Below, piece by piece: positions 49,733 to 58,991 of a stretch of DNA of 64,000 nt. Made by a program: the position numbers and the translations under genes. Origin of the DNA: Streptomyces sp. CB02056 (GTDB lineage: Bacteria > Actinomycetota > Actinomycetes > Streptomycetales > Streptomycetaceae); contig NZ_LIPD01000010.1 in assembly GCF_001905545.1 (NCBI RefSeq), positions 124,001-188,000 of the forward strand. The letters run 5' to 3'. Below the pieces are notes generated by a model. It had not been told where the DNA came from and did no database searches. It saw only the letters and a list, made by a program, of their open reading frames with translations. Position 1 is the stretch's first letter. Every line of letters starts with the position of its first letter.

Positions 49733-50083
49733 TAGCTTTGCAACTCCCGAGCAGAACCGAGGAACGGCCGGACTACAGGCTGGGACGACGAGCCGTCACC
49801 GTAACGGGGCGCTCCCTCGCCGTGGTGGCGGGGAGGTGGCCGCGGGGTGAAGGACCGGCCGATCCGGACAGAACGCCCGAAAACGGCCGCGAAGTCGAGC
49901 ATACGGCCCCTGGTCCGGCCGGGCAGGAGCCGACGCGGGAGCGGCGCCGTCGGCGCCCCCGCGCGGAATTGCAGCCTGCTGCCGAGGAGGGTGTGCAGTA
50001 GGCAGCCCCATTGTGGTACGTCCGGGGCCGCCCGCGGACCGGGTGACCGCATGGCGGGCACCCGGCCGGGGCGTACGGATGTA
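49733..50083. other. Intergenic region upstream of pfkA
   Basis: About 350 bp between pfkA start and the GatD stop, both leftward genes. It should hold the pfkA promoter. No convincing terminator for gatD, no palindrome and no small gene were seen. Confidence 0.35.
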
Positions 50084-50812
50084 CTACTGGGGACGCGTCG
50101 CGGCCGCGATGCGCTCGGCGCGCAGCGCGTCGTACCAGGTGGTGTCGGCCGGCGGCAGCGCGGCGACGTCCAGCGCCAGCTTGAGCAGCATGTCGGCCAC
50201 GGCGGGGTTGCGGGCCAGCACCGGGCCGTGCAGGTAGGTGCCGAACACGGTGTCCCGCCAGGCGCCCTCGGTGCCGTCACCGGTGCCGTTGCCCCGGCCG
50301 ACGCTGACGGTGGCGAAGGGCTGCACGCCCTGGCCGAGATGGGTGACGCCCTGGTGGTTCTCGAAGCCGGTCAGCTGCGGCAGGCCGAGCCGGGGGTCGA
50401 CGTCGGCGAGCACGTCGCCGACGCAGCGGGCGCCCTCGCCGCGGGTGGTCCAGACGTCGAGCAGGCCCAGGCCCGGCTCGCGCTCGCCGAGGTCGTTGAT
50501 GAACTCGTGGCCCATGATCTGGAAGCCGGCGCAGACACCGAAGATGATCGCGCCGTTCTCGGCGGCCCGCACCAGGCCGCTGTCGGCGCGCAGCCGCTCG
50601 GCGGCCAGGCGCTGCGGGCGGTCCTCGCCGCCGCCGATCAGGTAGATGTCGCCGCTGGTGGGGATCGCCTGGTCGGAGCGGACGTCGATCCGGGTCACGT
50701 TGAGGTGGCGCTGGCGGGCCCGGCGCTCCACGACCAGGGCGTTGCCCCGGTCGCCGTAGGTGCTGAGCAGGTCCGGGTAGACCCAGACCACGCGCAGGCT
50801 GCTCTCACTCAT
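50084..50812 (-). CDS. gatD: Lipid II isoglutaminyl synthase, glutaminase subunit GatD
   Basis: A 242-aa class I glutamine amidotransferase. The nucleophile Cys lies in AIIFGVCAGFQIMGHEF and the His in FGTYLHGPVLARNP; VWVYPDLLSTYGDRGN is the GatD-type start. With MurT it amidates the D-Glu of lipid II to D-isoGln in peptidoglycan. It lies 46 bp downstream of murT. Confidence 0.95.
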   Translation of the reverse strand: MSESSLRVVWVYPDLLSTYGDRGNALVVERRARQRHLNVTRIDVRSDQAIPTSGDIYLIGGGEDRPQRLAAERLRADSGLVRAAENGAIIFGVCAGFQIMGHEFINDLGEREPGLGLLDVWTTRGEGARCVGDVLADVDPRLGLPQLTGFENHQGVTHLGQGVQPFATVSVGRGNGTGDGTEGAWRDTVFGTYLHGPVLARNPAVADMLLKLALDVAALPPADTTWYDALRAERIAAATRPQ

Positions 50813-50858
50813 CCTCGAAGGCCTTCCGTCACGTAAAGACTGGTGTGCGGGCGCGGCA

Positions 50859-52121
50859 TCAGCCGGCCACGACCTTCCGCAGCTGCTGGAAGGCGGTGTA
50901 GTTGGCGATGGCCTCGATCCGGCCGGGCGGGGCCATCCGGACGGCCTGCTCCAGCGTGTCGACCACGTGGAACTGGAGTCCGGCGACCTCCAGGCGGACG
51001 GCCAGGTCCAGCTTGCGCTGGCCCATCACGAAGACCGGGTGCCCGGCGAGGCGCTCGTAGTCGACGTCCCACAGCCAGGAGGTGTCGGTGCCGTCGGCGT
51101 CGAGGGCGTTGACGGAGAGGATCACCGGGGCGGGCGGGCCGTCGATCAGCGAGAAGGTCTCCAGCCAGCCGGCCGGGTTCTTGGCCAGCAGCAGGCGGAT
51201 GTCCCGGCCCTGGTACTGGACCACGTCGTAGCGGCCGGCCACGGCGGCCACCGAGCGCATCCGCTCCAGGGCGACCTGCGGGGCGACGCCGAACACGGCG
51301 GCGACGGCGGCCGAGCTGGTGGCGTTGGCCAGGTTGGCCCGGCCCGGCAGCTGGAGCTGGATCGGCCAGGCGCCGCGCTGCGGGTCGATCACGTGGGTGC
51401 CCTGGAGCGCCCAGTGCGGGTTGGGCCGGCGGAAGCCGCAGTCCTGGCAGAACCAGTCGTCGCCGGGGCGCTGCATCACACCGCCGCAGGCGGGGCAGGA
51501 CCAGGCGTCCTCCTTCCAGGCCTGTCCGGCGGCCACCCAGACCACCTTCTTGCAGGAGGAGGCGGCCCAGGTCACCAGCGGGTCGTCGGCGTTGGCGATG
51601 ACCACGGCCTCGGTGTTCTGGAGGCCCTCGCGCCACTTCTCGGCCATCATCCGGGTCTCGGCGGCGCGGTCGAGCTGGTCGCGGGAGAGGTTGAGCAGGG
51701 CGATCGCCTTGGGGCGGGTGTCGCGGGCGACCATCGCCAGGTACTTCTCGTCGACCTCGATCACGCCGAAGCGGGCGTCGTTGCCGCCGGCCAGGGCGGA
51801 GGTGATGCCGGCGGGCATGTTGGCGCCCAGGGCGTTGGAGACCACCGGACCGGCGGCGCGCAGCGCCTCGGCGATCAGGCGGGTGGTGGTGGTCTTGCCG
51901 TTGGTCGCGCTGACCAGGACGACGTCGAGGTTCTCGGCGAGGGTGGCGAGCAGGTCGGGGTCGAGCTTGAGGGCGACCTTGCCGCCGATCACCGAGCCGC
52001 TCCCGCGCCCGGCCTTGCGCGACACGGCGGCGGCGACCCGGCCGGCGGTGACCGCGATCTTGGCGCGGGCCGGCAGCGAGGCGTCGCGTGCGCCTGTGGG
52101 CTCCGATTCGGTGCCTGCCAT
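50859..52121 (-). CDS. murT: Lipid II isoglutaminyl synthase, Mur ligase subunit MurT
   Basis: A 420-aa Mur-ligase-like protein. P-loop SATNGKTTTTRLIAEAL; central domain EVDEKYLA; a small zinc ribbon CPACGGVMQRPGDDWFCQDCG inserted at about residues 215-240, which is characteristic of MurT; C-terminal MurT domain with LWDVDYERLAGHPVFVMGQRKLDLAVRLE. It activates the D-Glu carboxyl with ATP for GatD-supplied ammonia. First gene of the murT-gatD pair. Confidence 0.96.
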   Translation of the reverse strand: MAGTESEPTGARDASLPARAKIAVTAGRVAAAVSRKAGRGSGSVIGGKVALKLDPDLLATLAENLDVVLVSATNGKTTTTRLIAEALRAAGPVVSNALGANMPAGITSALAGGNDARFGVIEVDEKYLAMVARDTRPKAIALLNLSRDQLDRAAETRMMAEKWREGLQNTEAVVIANADDPLVTWAASSCKKVVWVAAGQAWKEDAWSCPACGGVMQRPGDDWFCQDCGFRRPNPHWALQGTHVIDPQRGAWPIQLQLPGRANLANATSSAAVAAVFGVAPQVALERMRSVAAVAGRYDVVQYQGRDIRLLLAKNPAGWLETFSLIDGPPAPVILSVNALDADGTDTSWLWDVDYERLAGHPVFVMGQRKLDLAVRLEVAGLQFHVVDTLEQAVRMAPPGRIEAIANYTAFQQLRKVVAG

Positions 52122-52311
52122 GCTCAGTGGTTCCTCCTTGCTGCGGCACCACCCGTGGCCGAATAACGGGCCGTCGGGCGGCGGGGACGGGGGTCAGCCT
52201 ACCGACTCCGTCGCCCGACCGGACGATCCGGACCCCGTGCCGCCTGCTGCGACGCGCTCGCGGGTGCTGCTGACGGCCTGTCGGGGAGAGCGGTGTACGG
52301 AGCAGCCCCAA

Positions 52312-52329
52312 GGGTTCGGCTCCGAACCC
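52312..52329 (-). terminator. Hairpin downstream of the GNAT gene
   Basis: Arms GGGTTCGG / CCGAACCC with a very short centre, 76 bp after the stop of the leftward GNAT gene. It resembles a tRNA T-arm at first sight, but no cloverleaf can be built around it. The 52122-52404 gap also must hold the murT promoter. Confidence 0.45.
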
Positions 52330-52404
52330 CTACTGCTTTGACGACGCTCGACGACCACCGTCGGGTTCCCGACCTGCCCGGGTAAGGATCTGGTGAAGAA
52401 ATGA

Positions 52405-53103
52405 TCAGCGTCCCGGATGGTGGGCGCAGCCGGCCGGATCCCCGGCGGCCAGCGTGGCGGTGATCACCAGAGTGCCGTCCTCGGCCCGGAAGTCCAGCGG
52501 CGCGTCCAGCCGTCGCATCGCGGCGATCAGCCCGGTGTTGCCGCCCTGGGTCACCGCGTACACCGTGCGGACGCCGGCCGCCCGGGCCGTCGCCGACAGC
52601 CGCCGCAGCAGAGCCGCGCCCAACCCGTGCCGCTGCCAGTCGTCCTCGACCAGGACGGCCAGCTCGGCCTCGCCGTCGTCCCACATCAGGTGCCCGAGCG
52701 CGAGGATCCGCCCGTCCGGGGCGGCCACCGCGTAGCTGCGGCCGTGCCGCGGGTCCAGCAGGTGGTCCAGGTAGCGGCCGGCGTCGCGGACCGGGCCGTG
52801 GTAGCGCAGCCGCAGCGCGGCGGGGGAGCAGCGCCCGTGCATCGCCAGCGCCGCCGCCCGGTCGGCCGGCCCGGCCGGGCGCAGCAGCAGCCCGGTCCCA
52901 TCCGGCAGGGACAGTCGGGACGGGGTCTCCGGCGCCGGACCGGCGGCGCGGACGGCGGGCGGGTGCGGCCGCACGGTCCGGTACGGGCCGCCGGTGAGCG
53001 CGGGCGGCCGGGTGGCCTGGCCCTCGGGCGCCGCGCACCTGCGGTCGGACCTGCGGAAGGGCCGGTGCCAGAGCCGTTCGGGGCGAGTGCGTGATGCCTT
53101 CAT
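52405..53103 (-). CDS. GNAT-family N-acetyltransferase
   Basis: A 232-aa protein. A basic, Pro-rich N-terminal 65 residues precede a GNAT domain (LLLRPAGPADRAAALAMHGRCSPAALRLRYHG, then AELAVLVEDDWQRHGLGAALLRRLSATARAAGVRTVYAVT with the acetyl-CoA loop QRHGLGAAL). The substrate is unknown; the LRYHG segment is shared with acetyltransferase domains of PAT-type protein acylases. The start ATG at 53101-53103 gives the long basic extension; translation could start later. Confidence 0.83.
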   Translation of the reverse strand: MKASRTRPERLWHRPFRRSDRRCAAPEGQATRPPALTGGPYRTVRPHPPAVRAAGPAPETPSRLSLPDGTGLLLRPAGPADRAAALAMHGRCSPAALRLRYHGPVRDAGRYLDHLLDPRHGRSYAVAAPDGRILALGHLMWDDGEAELAVLVEDDWQRHGLGAALLRRLSATARAAGVRTVYAVTQGGNTGLIAAMRRLDAPLDFRAEDGTLVITATLAAGDPAGCAHHPGR

Positions 53104-53382
53104 GCCGCCGACGCTACCGACGGTGCGCTTCCGTTCGGTTACGTGATCGTGAACGGGCGAATGCCCGGGTGCGCGGCCGGGCGGGGTGGGACAGGGCGGG
53201 CCCCCGCCCGGGACGGCGGCACGGGTGGCCGGGACGGCATCGGCGCAGGTCGCGACCGGTGCCTCAGGCGGGTGGGACAGCGGGCGGCCGACGGTGGAGG
53301 GCGTTCCCCGGTGCTCCTGGTGAGCAGGAGGCCACGCCCCGTACGGCCACACCCGTACGTCCACGCACCGAAGGCCGTTTCC

Positions 53383-56300
53383 ATGCGCGACACCCCGTCC
53401 GTCCCCACCACCGACACCACCGCCACCACCGGCACCATTGGCACCACCGAGACCGCCGCCACCACCGGCGCCCCCGCCGTCCCGCGCGCCCGCCGGGCCC
53501 CGGTCGGCACCGCGCTCACCGGGCTGCTCGACCGGCAGGCGCAGACCCGGCCCGGCGCGCCGGCCGTCCTCGGCGAGGGCGGCGGCCTCACCTTCCAGGA
53601 GCTGGCCGGGACGGCCCGCCGGCTGGCCGCGCGGCTGCGCCGCCTGGGCGCCGTCCCGGACGGCTGCGTCGGCCTGTTCGTCGAGCCGTCCGTCGAGCTG
53701 GTCGCCGGGGCCTGGGGCGTGCTGTACGCCGGGGCCGGCTACCTGCCGCTGTCGCCCGAGTACCCCGAGGACCGGATCCGCTACATGGTCGAGGACAGCG
53801 GCACCCGGATCGTGCTGACCCAGGCGCACCTGCGCGAGCGGCTGGCCGCGCTGGTCCCGGCCGGGACCGCGGTCGTCACCTTCGAGGCCTGCGAGGACGC
53901 CGCTCCGCTGCCGGAGGCGGCGGCGGAGGAGGTACACGAGGAAGCGCCCGAGGCGGCCGCCGAGCCGGAGTCGCTGGCCTATGTGATCTACACCTCGGGC
54001 AGCACCGGCCGCCCCAAGGGCGTCATGATCGAGCACCGCTCGGTGGTCTCCCAGCTGCGCTGGATGCACTCCGCCGGGCACCTCGACCCCGGGACCACCG
54101 TGCTGCAGAAGACCCCGATGAGCTTCGACGCCGCGCAGTGGGAGATCCTCGCCCCGGCCGTCGGCGCCCGGGTGGCGGCCGGCACGCCCGGCCTCTACCG
54201 GGACCCGGAGGCGCTGGTCGCCGCCGTCCGGCGGCACGGGGTGACCGCGCTCCAGTGCGTGCCCACCCTGCTCCGGGCGCTGCTGGACACCGAGGGCTTC
54301 GCCGACTGCACCGGCCTGACCCGGGTGTTCTCCGGCGGTGAGGCGCTCTCCCGGCGGCTCGCCCGCGACCTGGGCCGCGCCCTCCCGGAGGCGGCGCTGG
54401 TCAACCTGTACGGCCCGACCGAGTGCACCATCAACGCCACCTGGCACCTGGTCGACCCGGCCGATCCGGCCGACGGCGCCGGCTCGGTGCCGATCGGCCG
54501 ACCGGTGGCCGACACCCAGTGCCACGTCCTCGACGAGGAGCTGCGGCCGGTCGCCGCCGACGGCGTCGGCGAGCTGTACATCGGCGGCGTCCAGCTGGCC
54601 CGCGGCTACCTGAACCGGCCGGAGCTGACCGCGGAGCGGTTCGTCCGCTCCCCGTTCGCCCCCGGCGAGCGGCTGTACCGCACCGGCGACCTGGTGCGGT
54701 GGAACCCGGACGGCACCCTCCAGTTCGCCGGCCGGGTGGACAACCAGGTCAAGCTGCGCGGGTACCGGGTCGAGCTGGACGAGATCGCCCGCGCGATCGA
54801 GGAGCACACCTGGGTGCGTCGCTCGGCCGCGGTCGTCACCGGGGACGACCGCACCGGGCACCCGAACCTGGTCGCCTGTGTCGAGCTCAACCCGCGCGAG
54901 GCCGCCCTGATGGACCAGGGCAGCCACGGCGGCCACCACCAGTCCAAGGCCAGCAAGCTCCAGGTCAAGGCCCAGCTGTCCGACCCGGGCCTGCGCGACC
55001 GGGCCCGGCTGGCGGGCCGCGAGCGGGTCGGGCTGCCCGGCCGGAAGGAGACCGACGCCCAGCGCCGGGAGGCCTTCGCCCGCAAGAGCTACCGCTTCTA
55101 CGACGGCGGCGCGGTCACCCGGGACGACCTCACCGCGCTGCTCGCCCATAGGGCCTGTCTTCGAACTCGCGTCTGCGGGGCGACGCCGGGGCACGCACCT
55201 CGCCGCGTTGTCGTCGGTCACCAATGCTCCGCAGTGGCTCCCTCCTCCGCCTTGCGATGCACGCACCCCAACGCCGCCCCGCCCGCCCTCCGGGCGGACG
55301 ACGGGAGTTCGAAGACAGGCCCTGGCCCGGCCGGCACCTTCGGCCGCGACCTGGAACTGCTGAGCCTGCCCGAACTCGGCCGCGTCCTGCGGTGGTTCGG
55401 CCAGTTCCACAGCGAGGAGCGGCTGCTGCCCAAGTACGCCTACGCCTCGCCCGGCGCGCTGTACGCGACCCAGCTGTACCTGGAGACCGGCGGCCTGGAC
55501 GGGCTCGCGGCCGGGCTGTACTACTACCACCCGGTCGAGCACGTCCTGGTCCGGATCGGCCCCGCCGGGGCGCGGCCGGGCCCGGATGGCGGGGCCTACC
55601 TGACGCTGCACTTCTCCGGGAAGCACGGCGCCATCGAGCCGGTCTACAAGAACAACATCCGGGAGGTGCTGGAGTTCGAGACCGGCCACATGCTGGGCGT
55701 CCTGGCGGAGGTGCTGCCCGAGTACGGGCTGGACGTGCGCCCGATCGGCCTCGACCCGGCGGCCAAGGACCGGCTGGACGTCGCCGAGGAGGACCACTAC
55801 CTGGGCGCCTTCGCGGTCGTCCGGGCCGGCGGCCCGGCGCGGGACGAGGGCACCGAGCTGTACGTCCAGGCCCACGAGGGCCGGGTGGACGGCCTGCCGG
55901 GCGGCCTCTACCGGTACGCCGACGGCGAGTTGACGCACGTCTCGGAGGAGGTGGTGGAGTCCCGGCACGTGATCGCGATCAACCAGGCCGTCTACGCCCG
56001 GGCCTCGTTCGGCATCACGGCCGTCGCCCGTGCCGAGGAGGAGTGGCTGCGGTACATCGTGCTCGGCACGGAGCTGCACCGCCTCCAGCGCAACGGCTTG
56101 GGGCTGGGCCTCATGTCCTCCGGCTACAGCTCCAAGTCCGGCCACCCGCTGCCCGCTTCGCGCCGCATCGACGAGATCCTGGCCGGCCGCGGCATCACCC
56201 CGGGACCGTCCTACTTCTTCCTCGGCGGCAAGGTGAGCGAGGAGCAGATCCGCAGCGAGGGCATGCACGAGGACACCGTCCACATGAAGGGACCGGCCGA

Positions 56301-57567
56301 GCTGATCAAGGACCAACTGGCCACCCTGCTGCCCGACTACATGCTGCCCAACCGGGTGCTGGTGATGGACGCCCTGCCGCTCACCGCCAACGGCAAGGTG
56401 GACCTCAAGGCGCTGGCCGCCTCCGAGGCCGTCCGCACGGCCGGCGTGCGCGGCGCGTACGTCGCACCCGCCACCGGGTACGAGCGGCGGCTGGCCGAGG
56501 CCTGGGGGCGGGCGCTGGGGTGCCAGGAGGTGTCGGTGACGGACGAGTTCTTCGCCGTCGGCGGGAACTCGCTGATCGCCGTCGCCCTGGTCCACCGGAT
56601 CAACCGCGAGTTCGGCGTCGCGCTGCCGCTCCAGGTGCTGTTCGAGTGCCCCCGGCTGGGCGACCTGGCCGCACGCGTCGAACGGGCCTGCGGCGAGGGC
56701 GGCGAGCGCGCGGGCGGGGGCACCGGCGGGAGCGCGGCCTCCCGGCTGGTGCCGCTGCACCCGGGGGCGGCCGACCGGGCCGTGTTCTGCTGGCCCGGAC
56801 TGGGCGGCTACCCGATGAACCTGCGGCCGCTCGGCCGGGAGGCGAGTGCGGGCCGGGCCTTCTACGGTGTCCAGGCGCACGGCATCAACCCGGGCGAGAC
56901 GCCGTACCCGACCATCCGGGAGATGGCCGCCGCCGACGTCGCCGAGCTGCGCCGGGTGCAGCCGCGGGGGCCGTACACGCTGTGGGGCTTCTCCTTCGGC
57001 GCCCGGGTCGCCTTCGAGGCGGCCTGGCAGCTGGAGCGGGCCGGGCAGCGGGTGGAGCGGCTGCTGCTGATCTGCCCCGGCAACCCGAAGGTGCGCCGGG
57101 ACGATGCCCGGTCGTGGGGCCGTGAGGCCTCGTACGCCAACCCGGCGTACCTGACCATCCTGTTCGGGGTGTTCGCCGGCCGGATCAGCGGCCCCGACCT
57201 GGAGCGCTGCCTGGCCGAGACGGTGGACGAGGCGACCTTCGTCGCCTCCGTGCACCGGATGCTGCCGGAGCTGGACGAGGAGCTGATCCGGCGGATCACC
57301 GGGATCGTCGGCGAGACCTACGAGTTCGAGTACAGCTTCCGCGAGCTCGCCGAGCGGCGGTTGGAGGCGCCGGTGACCGTCTTCAAGGCCGCGGGTGACG
57401 ACTACTCGTTCATCGAGGGCAGCACCGGCTACTCGGCGGCCCCGCCCACCGTGGTCGACCTGGCGGGCGACCACTACGGGGTGCTGCGGGAGCACGGGGT
57501 GGCCGAGCTGGCCGCCGCGATCCGGGAGGTGGAACGGACGGGCCCCGGGGAGCCCCTGGGCCGCTGA
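53383..57567 (+). CDS. indC: Indigoidine synthetase (A-Ox-PCP-TE NRPS) with inserted element
   Basis: A 1394-aa single-module NRPS that turns two L-Gln into blue indigoidine. Order: A domain with VIYTSGSTGRPKGVM and a pocket read as D, A, W, C, F, G, L, I, N, as in BpsA/IndC; McbC-like FMN oxidase (RVLRWFGQFHSEERLLPKYAYASPGALYAT, about 660-930) inserted in the A domain; A10 LPLTANGKVD; PCP FFAVGGNSLIAVAL; TE with LWGFSFGARVAFE. Residues 590-647 are encoded by a 174-bp inverted-repeat element that keeps the frame but is absent from known homologues. No indA/indB partners lie beside it. Start ATG 53383; upstream frame is open but unlike the family. Confidence 0.93.
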   Translation: MRDTPSVPTTDTTATTGTIGTTETAATTGAPAVPRARRAPVGTALTGLLDRQAQTRPGAPAVLGEGGGLTFQELAGTARRLAARLRRLGAVPDGCVGLFVEPSVELVAGAWGVLYAGAGYLPLSPEYPEDRIRYMVEDSGTRIVLTQAHLRERLAALVPAGTAVVTFEACEDAAPLPEAAAEEVHEEAPEAAAEPESLAYVIYTSGSTGRPKGVMIEHRSVVSQLRWMHSAGHLDPGTTVLQKTPMSFDAAQWEILAPAVGARVAAGTPGLYRDPEALVAAVRRHGVTALQCVPTLLRALLDTEGFADCTGLTRVFSGGEALSRRLARDLGRALPEAALVNLYGPTECTINATWHLVDPADPADGAGSVPIGRPVADTQCHVLDEELRPVAADGVGELYIGGVQLARGYLNRPELTAERFVRSPFAPGERLYRTGDLVRWNPDGTLQFAGRVDNQVKLRGYRVELDEIARAIEEHTWVRRSAAVVTGDDRTGHPNLVACVELNPREAALMDQGSHGGHHQSKASKLQVKAQLSDPGLRDRARLAGRERVGLPGRKETDAQRREAFARKSYRFYDGGAVTRDDLTALLAHRACLRTRVCGATPGHAPRRVVVGHQCSAVAPSSALRCTHPNAAPPALRADDGSSKTGPGPAGTFGRDLELLSLPELGRVLRWFGQFHSEERLLPKYAYASPGALYATQLYLETGGLDGLAAGLYYYHPVEHVLVRIGPAGARPGPDGGAYLTLHFSGKHGAIEPVYKNNIREVLEFETGHMLGVLAEVLPEYGLDVRPIGLDPAAKDRLDVAEEDHYLGAFAVVRAGGPARDEGTELYVQAHEGRVDGLPGGLYRYADGELTHVSEEVVESRHVIAINQAVYARASFGITAVARAEEEWLRYIVLGTELHRLQRNGLGLGLMSSGYSSKSGHPLPASRRIDEILAGRGITPGPSYFFLGGKVSEEQIRSEGMHEDTVHMKGPAELIKDQLATLLPDYMLPNRVLVMDALPLTANGKVDLKALAASEAVRTAGVRGAYVAPATGYERRLAEAWGRALGCQEVSVTDEFFAVGGNSLIAVALVHRINREFGVALPLQVLFECPRLGDLAARVERACGEGGERAGGGTGGSAASRLVPLHPGAADRAVFCWPGLGGYPMNLRPLGREASAGRAFYGVQAHGINPGETPYPTIREMAAADVAELRRVQPRGPYTLWGFSFGARVAFEAAWQLERAGQRVERLLLICPGNPKVRRDDARSWGREASYANPAYLTILFGVFAGRISGPDLERCLAETVDEATFVASVHRMLPELDEELIRRITGIVGETYEFEYSFRELAERRLEAPVTVFKAAGDDYSFIEGSTGYSAAPPTVVDLAGDHYGVLREHGVAELAAAIREVERTGPGEPLGR
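55150..55323. mobile_element. 174-bp MITE-like inverted-repeat element inside indC
   Basis: Perfect 19-bp terminal inverted repeats AGGGCCTGTCTTCGAACTC (55150-55168) and its complement (55305-55323). Subterminal DNA is also imperfectly inverted (GCGGGGCGACG against CGCCGCCCCGC), so the element can fold back on itself. It has no coding capacity of its own. Its length is exactly 58 codons and it has no stop in the host frame, so indC is extended and not truncated. No clear target duplication is seen (flanks CAT and GGC). It sits at the A/oxidase boundary of the host protein. Confidence 0.85.
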
Positions 57568-57617
57568 TCGGATGATGTGGACACGCTCACGGATGGCTCA
57601 GGATCCGTGAGCGGGGG

Positions 57618-57677
57618 AGCCCCTTCGGATAGGGATGGCTCGGCTTTTCCGCCGATCCCGTCTCCTCCGAAGGGGCT
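57618..57677 (+). promoter_or_regulatory. Hairpin enclosing the ribosome site of the next gene
   Basis: Arms AGCCCCTTCGGA (57618-57629) and TCCGAAGGGGCT (57666-57677) pair perfectly; inside are further pairs GGGAT/ATCCC and CGGC/GCCG. The right arm contains AAGGGG, the only ribosome-site-like sequence before ATG 57683. The structure could end indC transcription and also hide the ribosome site of the small gene. Confidence 0.55.
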
Positions 57678-57682
57678 TTCCG

Positions 57683-57898
57683 ATGTCCGTGAAGAACTCC
57701 GCACTGGCCACCGCCTGTTGCGCCCTGCTGCTCGCCCTGCCGCTCGCCCTCGCCCAGTCGGCCGCCGCCGACAGCAACGGCCCCAAGACGCCCGAGGAGG
57801 CCGCCACCTGCCACCAGGTGCTCGGCGCCCTGCTCGGCGGCTTCGGGCCGATGCTCGGCGAGGCCGTCTGCGTCGTGCAGCCGGCCGACAAGGGCTGA
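57683..57898 (+). CDS. Small secreted protein with two cysteines
   Basis: A 71-aa protein: signal peptide (MSVKNSALATACCALLLALPLALAQSAAA), then a mature part of about 42 residues, DSNGPKTPEEAATCHQVLGALLGGFGPMLGEAVCVVQPADKG. The two cysteines of the mature part frame an amphipathic Gly-rich helix and may form a disulfide. No family recognised. It follows indC by 115 bp behind a hairpin. Confidence 0.7.
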   Translation: MSVKNSALATACCALLLALPLALAQSAAADSNGPKTPEEAATCHQVLGALLGGFGPMLGEAVCVVQPADKG

Positions 57899-58112
57899 CG
57901 CCTCCCGGGAATCCGCCGGCGGTGGCCGCCCTCCTCGGGCCGCCGCCGGCGGAGCCGGATCCCGGGCCCGCGCCGGGTGCGGGGCCGCCGGAGGCCGGCT
58001 CCGGATTCGCCCGGCCGGCCCACCGGGCGCGGGCCGGTCGTGGCGGCGGTCGGGTGCCGGGCCGACGATGAGGGGGCGGGGGCGGGGCGGGGGGCGAGAA
58101 GGGAGCAGGACC

Positions 58113-58403
58113 GTGCAGGAGTTCCTGGTCGAGATCACCACCAGCGTCCCCGAGGGCACCGCCGAGGAGGAGGTCGACCGGCGGTGCGCCGCCGAGGCCG
58201 TCCGCGCCCGCGAGCTGGCCGCCACCGGCCACCTGGCCAGGCTGTGGCGCCCGGTCGGCGAACGGCGCAGCATCGGCGTCTGGCGGGCGGCCGACGAGGC
58301 CCGGCTGCGCGCGGAGGTGCTCGGCAGCCTCCCGCTGCGGCCGTGGATGACCGTTGTGGTGACCCCGCTCGAACCGCACCCCAACGACCCGGGCCCGGCC
58401 TGA
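58113..58403 (+). CDS. Muconolactone isomerase-like small protein
   Basis: A 96-aa protein of the muconolactone delta-isomerase (CatC) family, a ferredoxin-like fold: VQEFLVEITTSVPEGTAEEEVDRRCAAEAVRARELAATGHLARLWRP, then GVWRAADEARLRAEVLGSLPLRPWMTVVVTPLEPHPND. The family motif around LWRP..G and LPLRPWM is clear. No other beta-ketoadipate genes are nearby, so its substrate may differ. It starts at GTG 58113 after GGGAGCAGGA. Its stop and that of the next gene lie within a short 7-bp hairpin (58398-58418). Confidence 0.85.
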   Translation: MQEFLVEITTSVPEGTAEEEVDRRCAAEAVRARELAATGHLARLWRPVGERRSIGVWRAADEARLRAEVLGSLPLRPWMTVVVTPLEPHPNDPGPA

Positions 58404-58412
58404 GGCGACGGC

Positions 58413-58865
58413 TCAGGCGATGCGGGTCGGCGCGTCCTGGAGGGTGTGGCCGGTGGCGGTCAGCAGCGTCGTCAGGACGGCCGGGGTCACCGGGTGCTCG
58501 GTGCGGAGGTAGAGCTCGTCGGCGGCGGGGTGGGGGTGGACGGAGAGCAGGGTGATCCGGTGGTCGGCGAGCGTCGTGCGGGTGTGGGCGAGGGCCGTGG
58601 TGCGCACCCGCCAGAGCGCGACCGGGGGCGGGGCGTGCGGTGACCACCAGCTGTGGAGCAGGGCGGTGGCCAGCAGGGCGAGCGCGGAGGCGGCCACGAC
58701 GACCGGGCCGTCCGGGCCGTGGACGACGATCTTGGCGATGAGGTCGGCCGCCGTGACGGAGAGGAAGACGGCGGCGAGTTCGACGGTGTCACGGCGCCAG
58801 CGGTGGGTGCGGCGGGCACCGGGGCCGGCGGGGGCACGGAGGGGAGAGGGCTTCGAATGCTCCAT
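58413..58865 (-). CDS. Hypothetical membrane protein
   Basis: A 150-aa protein with two hydrophobic segments (VELAAVFLSVTAADLIAKIVV and VVVAASALALLATALLHSWW) followed by a hydrophilic Thr/His-rich domain (LAHTRTTLADHRITLLSVHPHPAADELYLRTEHPVTPAVLTTLLTATGHTLQD). No family recognised. An in-frame start at 58904 is possible; ATG 58865 is used as the better-placed start. Confidence 0.65.
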   Translation of the reverse strand: MEHSKPSPLRAPAGPGARRTHRWRRDTVELAAVFLSVTAADLIAKIVVHGPDGPVVVAASALALLATALLHSWWSPHAPPPVALWRVRTTALAHTRTTLADHRITLLSVHPHPAADELYLRTEHPVTPAVLTTLLTATGHTLQDAPTRIA

Positions 58866-58991
58866 GCCACCACCGTGCCCGACCGGTGTTTCCCGGTCGG
58901 GCATCCGTCGTGACCGGCCGGTTACGGTCCGCGCCGGGGTGTTACGGGAGGAACGCGCGGGGCAAAGTCGGGAGGCCGGGCCGCCGGTGGT

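Noticed and set aside
52300..52345. tRNA-like GGGTTCGG hairpin
   Set aside because: No acceptor, D or anticodon stems can be built on either strand; better explained as a terminator.
55140..55330. Target-site duplication for the indC element
   Set aside because: Left flank (CAT/TA) and right flank (GGC/TG) do not match at any length from 2 to 9 bp, so no duplication can be claimed.
52405..57495. Very long open frame on the minus strand opposite the indigoidine synthetase
   Set aside because: It is an antisense effect of high-GC codon bias; only its last part (52405-53103) encodes a real GNAT protein, and the remainder matches nothing while the plus strand encodes clear NRPS domains.
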